Source of the DNA: a bacterium
GTDB taxonomy: Bacteria; Patescibacteriota; Saccharimonadia; Saccharimonadales; HK-STAS-PATE-42
NCBI GenBank assembly: GCA_029781075.1
Contig: JAKOXJ010000023.1
Span: 1 to 25,431 of the forward strand
Direction: 5' to 3'
Length of the DNA stretch: 25,431 nt
Positions 21,158 to 25,431 of the stretch are shown piece by piece. Below the pieces are notes generated by a model. It was given only the letters and a program-made list of their open reading frames with translations. It had not been told where the DNA came from and made no database searches. Both the position numbers and the translations under genes were made by a program. Every line of letters starts with the position of its first letter. The first letter of the stretch is position 1.

Positions 21158-23821
21158 ATGAGTGAGAATCTAAAAGGCAAAACCCTGGCGATTATTGATG
21201 GCAAATCAGTATTCTATCGTGGCTACTATGCGATGCCAAATCTTTCTACCCGAGATGGGGTCTCAACCGGTGGAGTCTACGGTTTCGCAACTCTAGCCTT
21301 AGAAATTATTGCCAAGCTTAAACCAGACTTCGTTGCTGTTGCTTGGGACAAGTCAAAGACCAATACCGCTAAAAGAAAAGAGATCTATCCAGACTATAAG
21401 GCTAATAGAAAACCGGCACCGCCTGACTTTTATGAACAAGTCCCGATTCTGAAAGATTTTCTAAAAGTTCTTGGTTGGCCACTATATGAGCTAGATGGCT
21501 ATGAGGCAGATGACATCCTTGGCACTCTAGCCCATCAGGCAAAAGAGTTCGGTTTGCAGACCAAGCTTATTACGTCAGATCTCGATATGCTCCAGCTTAT
21601 TCATGATGGAAACACAGAGATACTAAATATCAAAAAAGGTTTCAGCGACATCCAGAAGTTCAATCAAAAGGCTTTCGAAGATAAATATGGGATCAAAGTA
21701 GAGCAGTTCGTTGACTACAAATCACTGACTGGAGACAGCAGCGATAATATTCCAGGTGTTGCCGGTATCGGCCCAAAGGCAGCCTGCGAGCTCCTAAACG
21801 AATTTAAAACTCTAGAAGGAATTTATAAAGATTTCTGGAAGGTCCCAGCAAAATATCAAAATAAATTAGAGCAGGGCAAAGAGTCGGCTTTTATGTCCAA
21901 AGAGCTTGCCACAATCATGCTCGATGCACCGATAAAACTTAAAGACGAAGTGAGGCACATGCATGGCGTCCCGGCCGACGCCTCCAAGCTTCTCCAGACT
22001 ATGGAAGAACTAGAGTTTAGAACTCTAATAAAGAACCTACCGAGTTTTCTTAGAGATCGTGGAGCTATTTCCGAAGCAAATGTAATTGAAGGCTCCAAGG
22101 TGGCAAAAAAAGCAATTCTAAAGCTAACAGTTGCTAATAAAATAGAAGATCTGATTCTAGATAATAAACATCCAGTCTATATGTACTGTACGTCTGGTGG
22201 TAGATTTGGCAAGAATCCCCAGAGAATCTATATCTCGCAAGGTCTAAAAGAGGGGTACATAGTTAATCCCCAGACGTTCAAGGATCTTCTCACTCTCTAT
22301 AAGTTATTAGAAAAAGTAGATATAGTAACTTATGACTCCAAAAAGCTTCTCCATCTATTTGCAGAGCTCGGTTTCGACACCCTGGCAGATAAACCAGTCC
22401 ACCACGATCTTCAGATCGCCGCGTTTTTGCTTAATTCACTTTCCAGGGCCAGCAATTTAACTGACTTAGCCAGTCAAGAAGTAAAACTAAAGATTCAGGA
22501 AGATTTGCCTCCGGAAGATCTAGATACCCATTATCCAGAAATCAACCAGGCAATTGTCGAGCTCTACGAAAGGCAACTCCATCAACTAAAAGACCTACAA
22601 GATCTAAGAGGAGTCCTAAAGGACATTGATCAAGCAGTTGTACCGACCTTAGTCCAAATGGAGCGGACCGGACTTGGAGTCGACGAAAAAAAATCAAAAG
22701 AAATTACGGAAGAATTTAACGGTAGGCTAGAAGATCTAACAAAAAAGATACATAAGCTTGCCGGCAAAGAATTTAATATTGCTAGTCCAAAGCAACTTGG
22801 CGAAGTCCTATTTAATGATCTCCAGATTTCTCCAGCTGGCGTAAAAAAGAAAAAGACTGGCTTAAGCACAGCGGCAGGTGAGCTAGAAAAGATGGCCTCT
22901 CTGCACCCAATAATCCCGCTCATCCAAGAATATCGCCAAATCTCAAAACTAAAAGGTACATATCTAGACCCACTGCCTCGACTAATCTCTCCAGAGGATG
23001 GTCGAGTCCACGGAACGTTTAACCTCAACGTCGCTGCAACCGGCCGACTGAGCTCGGCTGACCCCAATATGCAGAACATACCAGTTCGCACAGAGCTCGG
23101 TAGAGAAGTCCGATCAATTTTCGCAGCTAAAAAAGGGTATACACTTATCTCTGCAGATTATTCCCAGGTCGAGCTCCGGATAGCTGCGGCCATGTCGCAT
23201 GACGATGAGCTTGTCGAGTTATTCAACGAAGGGCTAGATGTCCATACTGCCACTGCTGCTCAGTTGGCAAATATCTCCCCAGAAGAAGTTACTCCAGAAC
23301 AAAGATATAGAGCCAAAGCTGTTAACTTCGGAATACTATACGGACAAGGCGCTCATGGGCTCGCTCAAAATACTGGCATGACTGATGGCGAAGCGAGGAT
23401 ATTCTTACTGCGCTATAAAACAATTAGAGCCAAGCTCTTCGAACTCACCGACGAGTTCATCCGCCAAGCTAAAGAGGTCGGCTTTGTTAAAACATTCTAT
23501 GGACGCAGGAGACCAACTCCTGATATAAAATCAGTTAACTTTAATATCCGTGCGGCTGCCGAAAGGGCCGCGCTCAATATGCCGATCCAAGGCACTTCGG
23601 CCGATATAACCAAACTCGCCATGATCAAGCTGACTAAAGTTCTTCCAAAAGAAGCCAAGCAAGTTCTGCAAGTCCACGATAGCATTGTTGTCGAGGTACC
23701 AGAAAAAGAAGCCATCAAGGTCGCTGCACTTATAAAGAAGACAATGGAGGGCGTCTCCCCGGATCTAGGTGTAAAACTCCAAGTTGACACAAAAACCGCT
23801 CACTCGCTAGGCGAACTGTAA
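21158..23821 (+). CDS. polA: DNA polymerase I, 887 aa
   Basis: The enzyme fills repair gaps and removes RNA primers. Residues 1 to about 290 form the 5' nuclease domain (LAIIDGKSVFYRGYYA at the start, DGYEADDILGTLA near 115, a helix-hairpin-helix GDSSDNIPGVAGIGPKAA near 200). The middle region (about 320-500) keeps the exonuclease fold but lacks the catalytic acidic motifs (no DTET-type site), so proofreading is likely lost. The polymerase domain carries motif A DYSQVELRIAA with Asp667, the O-helix RAKAVNFGILYG, and motif C VHDSIVVE with His840 and Asp841. I choose 21158 rather than the upstream ATG at 21077, because the conserved start MSENLKGKTLAIIDG begins here, an extended -10 lies 10 nt upstream, and the longer form would overlap the divergent 85-aa gene. 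Confidence 0.97.
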   Translation: MSENLKGKTLAIIDGKSVFYRGYYAMPNLSTRDGVSTGGVYGFATLALEIIAKLKPDFVAVAWDKSKTNTAKRKEIYPDYKANRKPAPPDFYEQVPILKDFLKVLGWPLYELDGYEADDILGTLAHQAKEFGLQTKLITSDLDMLQLIHDGNTEILNIKKGFSDIQKFNQKAFEDKYGIKVEQFVDYKSLTGDSSDNIPGVAGIGPKAACELLNEFKTLEGIYKDFWKVPAKYQNKLEQGKESAFMSKELATIMLDAPIKLKDEVRHMHGVPADASKLLQTMEELEFRTLIKNLPSFLRDRGAISEANVIEGSKVAKKAILKLTVANKIEDLILDNKHPVYMYCTSGGRFGKNPQRIYISQGLKEGYIVNPQTFKDLLTLYKLLEKVDIVTYDSKKLLHLFAELGFDTLADKPVHHDLQIAAFLLNSLSRASNLTDLASQEVKLKIQEDLPPEDLDTHYPEINQAIVELYERQLHQLKDLQDLRGVLKDIDQAVVPTLVQMERTGLGVDEKKSKEITEEFNGRLEDLTKKIHKLAGKEFNIASPKQLGEVLFNDLQISPAGVKKKKTGLSTAAGELEKMASLHPIIPLIQEYRQISKLKGTYLDPLPRLISPEDGRVHGTFNLNVAATGRLSSADPNMQNIPVRTELGREVRSIFAAKKGYTLISADYSQVELRIAAAMSHDDELVELFNEGLDVHTATAAQLANISPEEVTPEQRYRAKAVNFGILYGQGAHGLAQNTGMTDGEARIFLLRYKTIRAKLFELTDEFIRQAKEVGFVKTFYGRRRPTPDIKSVNFNIRAAAERAALNMPIQGTSADITKLAMIKLTKVLPKEAKQVLQVHDSIVVEVPEKEAIKVAALIKKTMEGVSPDLGVKLQVDTKTAHSLGEL

Positions 23822-23826
23822 TAAGG

Positions 23827-23856
23827 TTGACCTCAGCACTGTAAGCTTGCTATAAT
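23827..23856 (+). promoter_or_regulatory. Promoter of the 83-aa protein gene
   Basis: TTGACC (23827-23832), 18 nt, TGC and TATAAT (23851-23856). The leader would be about 30 nt and has no good ribosome binding site. Confidence 0.75.
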
Positions 23857-23892
23857 AACTGCCAAAAGTAAATATTAGATTAATAAGTAGAG

Positions 23893-24144
23893 ATGCCTCC
23901 AGAAAAAGATCCACCAGAAAGGTTAGTTAAGTTACACTGTGACATTCATGGCCTCGCCCTAAGTTTAGGAAAAAGCGCATTCAGGTTAATCGGTGATGGA
24001 CGATTAGCTATAGTAACTTGTCCAGGTAGGCATGAAGGGGAAGATCATGATATAAGTGTTGACCCGGACTTCGTGCCCTTTAGACTTGATCTAGTTGATC
24101 CGTCTAGGGTCGGCGTCGGTTCTGGTCTACATCCTGATAGATAA
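23893..24144 (+). CDS. Small unrecognised protein, possible metal binder, 83 aa
   Basis: I do not recognise this family. CDIHG at residues 16-20 and CPGRHEGEDHD at 43-53 supply two Cys and three His in a layout that could bind one zinc ion, as in small zinc ribbons. The rest is short strands with several Asp and Pro residues and no hydrophobic segment. A strong promoter precedes it, which supports real expression. It is placed between polA and mutM, each with its own promoter, so the link to repair is only positional. Confidence 0.55.
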   Translation: MPPEKDPPERLVKLHCDIHGLALSLGKSAFRLIGDGRLAIVTCPGRHEGEDHDISVDPDFVPFRLDLVDPSRVGVGSGLHPDR

Positions 24145-24156
24145 TAAAAATACTTT

Positions 24157-24165
24157 TGATAAACT
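24157..24165 (+). promoter_or_regulatory. Extended -10 of mutM
   Basis: TGATAAACT ends 7 nt before the mutM ATG at 24173, a leaderless layout. Confidence 0.6.
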
Positions 24166-24172
24166 CTAATAC

Positions 24173-25036
24173 ATGCCAGAGCTCCCAGAAGTGGAGACCG
24201 TTGTCCGCGGTCTCAATCAATATCTCGTTGGCCATACGATTAAGTCTTTTGATTTTGATTGGCCAAAGACAGTTAAGACTCCTATAGAAATTATTAAAAA
24301 AGAGCTGGTGGGGGCAAAAGTTCTTGGCGCAAGACGTCGAGCCAAGCTTATTATTATCGATCTAAGTTCTGGTTATTCAATCCTCATTCATCTTAAGATG
24401 ACTGGACAGGTTGTCTATCGTTCACCAAAAGTGAACTACGGAGCGGGTCATCCAAATGATTCTCTTGTCTCAAAGCTTCCAGACAAATCTACACGAGTAG
24501 AGATGAAACTAGACGGTGATGCCGAACTCTTCTTTAATGACCAACGCAAGTTCGGTTGGCTGGAGCTCGTCCCAACCGATCAAGAACACCTTCACAAGTT
24601 CATCTCCTCACTCGGACCAGATTCTCTGGATGTCAGCTTTGAGGAGTTCGAAAGAGCATTAAGAAAATACCCAGCCAGCCAAATAAAGCCAAAAATTCTT
24701 GACCAAAAAGTCCTAGGTGGGATTGGCGTCATATATGCTGATGAGTCAATGTGGTCTATTAAGATGCATCCGCAAACAAAGATAGGGGAGATCTCTCACG
24801 AAAGGCTCAAAGAGCTCCATACGGAGCTACAGAGGATTATGAGGTTCAGTATCGAAAAGGGCGGTTCATCGTCAGTTAATTACATAAAAGTAGATGGCAA
24901 GGCGGGATCTTACTTAACTTTCTCAAATGTCTACAAGAAGGCGGGGGAGCCATGTGCCCGATGCGGTACACCTATTGTACGTATAGTTGTAGGTGGTCGG
25001 GGGACTCATATCTGCCCCCAATGTCAAAAACTCTAG
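24173..25036 (+). CDS. mutM: Formamidopyrimidine-DNA glycosylase (Fpg/MutM), 287 aa
   Basis: The enzyme excises oxidised purines such as 8-oxoguanine and cuts the abasic site. The N-terminus MPELPEVET supplies the catalytic Pro2 and Glu3. LKMTGQ follows near 74-79 and FNDQRKFGW near 122-130. The helix-two-turn-helix holds DQKVLGGIGVIYADE. The C-terminal zinc finger uses CARC and CPQC near 262-285, with an Arg in GGRGTH before the last pair as lesion-recognition loop. Length is typical. Residue 186 is Val where the family nearly always has Asn (GIGNIY), a DNA-contacting position. The gene is leaderless and lies 18 nt before holA. Confidence 0.96.
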   Translation: MPELPEVETVVRGLNQYLVGHTIKSFDFDWPKTVKTPIEIIKKELVGAKVLGARRRAKLIIIDLSSGYSILIHLKMTGQVVYRSPKVNYGAGHPNDSLVSKLPDKSTRVEMKLDGDAELFFNDQRKFGWLELVPTDQEHLHKFISSLGPDSLDVSFEEFERALRKYPASQIKPKILDQKVLGGIGVIYADESMWSIKMHPQTKIGEISHERLKELHTELQRIMRFSIEKGGSSSVNYIKVDGKAGSYLTFSNVYKKAGEPCARCGTPIVRIVVGGRGTHICPQCQKL

Positions 25037-25045
25037 TGCTATAGT
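25037..25045 (+). promoter_or_regulatory. Extended -10 of holA
   Basis: TGCTATAGT begins right after the mutM stop and ends 9 nt before the holA ATG. Confidence 0.55.
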
Positions 25046-25054
25046 TAGTTCTAT

Positions 25055-25431
25055 ATGCTGAAGATATTCTATGGATCAAACACCTTTGCTAAGCGGCTTG
25101 AGATCGCCAAGCTAAAAACAGATTTTAAATCTAAGCACGGCGATCTTTCTGTTCGCGAAATATCCGCAGAAGACATAAATCCTGAGCAGTTTTTAGGAGA
25201 AATACTTTCTTCAGGACTATTTGCGACAAAAGAGCTGGTTATCATAAAGAGAGGAGAAGACAGTCTAGAAGTAATAAGAGCATTGCTTGCAGCTGATCTA
25301 TCATCTGACCTAAAAGAAGTTGTTTTATTAATTAATTCTCTCGACAAAAGAACGAGCGAATATAAAGAGGTCCAAAAGCACTCCGGCTTTACTGACTTTC
25401 CGGAGCTTTCAGAGCCCAAACTAAAAAACTG
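25055..25431 (+). CDS. holA: DNA polymerase III delta subunit, N-terminal part (cut by window end)
   Basis: The reading frame opens with MLKIFYGSNTFAKRLEIAKL, matching the first strand and the degenerate P-loop-like region of HolA, and runs open to the window end (125 codons). Further family features are the EDINPEQFLGEILSSGLFATKELVIIKR segment, equivalent to the delta-subunit stretch in which two or three strands alternate with helices, and VVLLINSLDKRT. HolA opens the sliding clamp as part of the clamp loader. The call rests on the N-terminal third only. The start is supported by an extended -10 9 nt upstream and the 18-nt distance to mutM. Confidence 0.75.
   Translation, partial: MLKIFYGSNTFAKRLEIAKLKTDFKSKHGDLSVREISAEDINPEQFLGEILSSGLFATKELVIIKRGEDSLEVIRALLAADLSSDLKEVVLLINSLDKRTSEYKEVQKHSGFTDFPELSEPKLKN

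Noticed and set aside
22630..23091. 153-codon open frame on the minus strand inside polA
   Set aside because: It is antisense to the conserved polymerase domain, has no promoter or ribosome binding site, and its protein is low-complexity Ser/Pro/Arg.
1..25431. Mobile elements, CRISPR arrays, attachment sites
   Set aside because: No transposase, integrase, terminal inverted repeats or regularly spaced short repeats were seen. The tRNA genes are not followed by partial tRNA copies.

Overview
The window reads as a chromosomal stretch from a small-genome bacterium of the Candidate Phyla Radiation (Patescibacteria). Saccharibacteria is a plausible guess but is not proven. The evidence is compact gene packing, many short divergent proteins without recognisable family, no biosynthetic operons, very frequent extended -10 promoters placed directly in front of start codons (leaderless genes), and divergent versions of core repair genes. 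Seven tRNA genes are present, all with encoded CCA. Almost all genes end in TAA or TAG. The only TGA stop, at 16078-16080, is followed immediately by TAA and TAG. No transposase, integrase, CRISPR array or rRNA gene was found.

Layout. 1-1020: an unrecognised soluble protein, a shared terminator and tRNA-Arg(TCT). 1060-7250: an FtsA-like actin-fold ATPase converging on a three-gene minus-strand surface cluster. That cluster holds a secreted six-repeat protein of 813 residues, a small secreted protein with the same C-terminal WxL-like domain, and a membrane protein resembling the WxL-interacting partner (DUF916/DUF3324 type) that carries a LysM domain after its membrane helix. 7300-8380: tRNA-Ser(GCT) and an aquaporin-family channel. 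8430-11672: a guanylate-kinase-like P-loop protein, radA, a membrane-anchored PIN-TRAM protein and tRNA-Arg(TCG). 11676-13300: a divergent kinase-fold protein, a candidate 124-nt structured RNA and uracil-DNA glycosylase. 13320-16181: a two-gene operon of a small iron-permease-family membrane protein and a doubly anchored trypsin-like protease. 16210-17760: a Com-like zinc finger fused to two PAS domains, converging on an unrecognised protein. 17857-18992: a tRNA island (Ala, Val, Glu, Leu) surrounding an orphan grpE. 19052-20527: a CrtI-type FAD oxidoreductase. 20564-21110: two small two-helix membrane proteins, one interrupted by an in-frame TAA. 21139-25431: DNA polymerase I, a small possible metal-binding protein, formamidopyrimidine-DNA glycosylase and the start of the DNA polymerase III delta subunit.

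Functional themes. A DNA-maintenance set is dispersed through the window (RadA, Ung, PolA, MutM, HolA). A cell-surface set (WxL-like cluster, anchored protease, channels) probably serves attachment to a host or neighbour and envelope maintenance. Transcription appears organised into many one- or two-gene units. Ten genes have a -10 hexamer ending 7-10 nt before the start codon, while genes with longer leaders more often carry a Shine-Dalgarno-like sequence.
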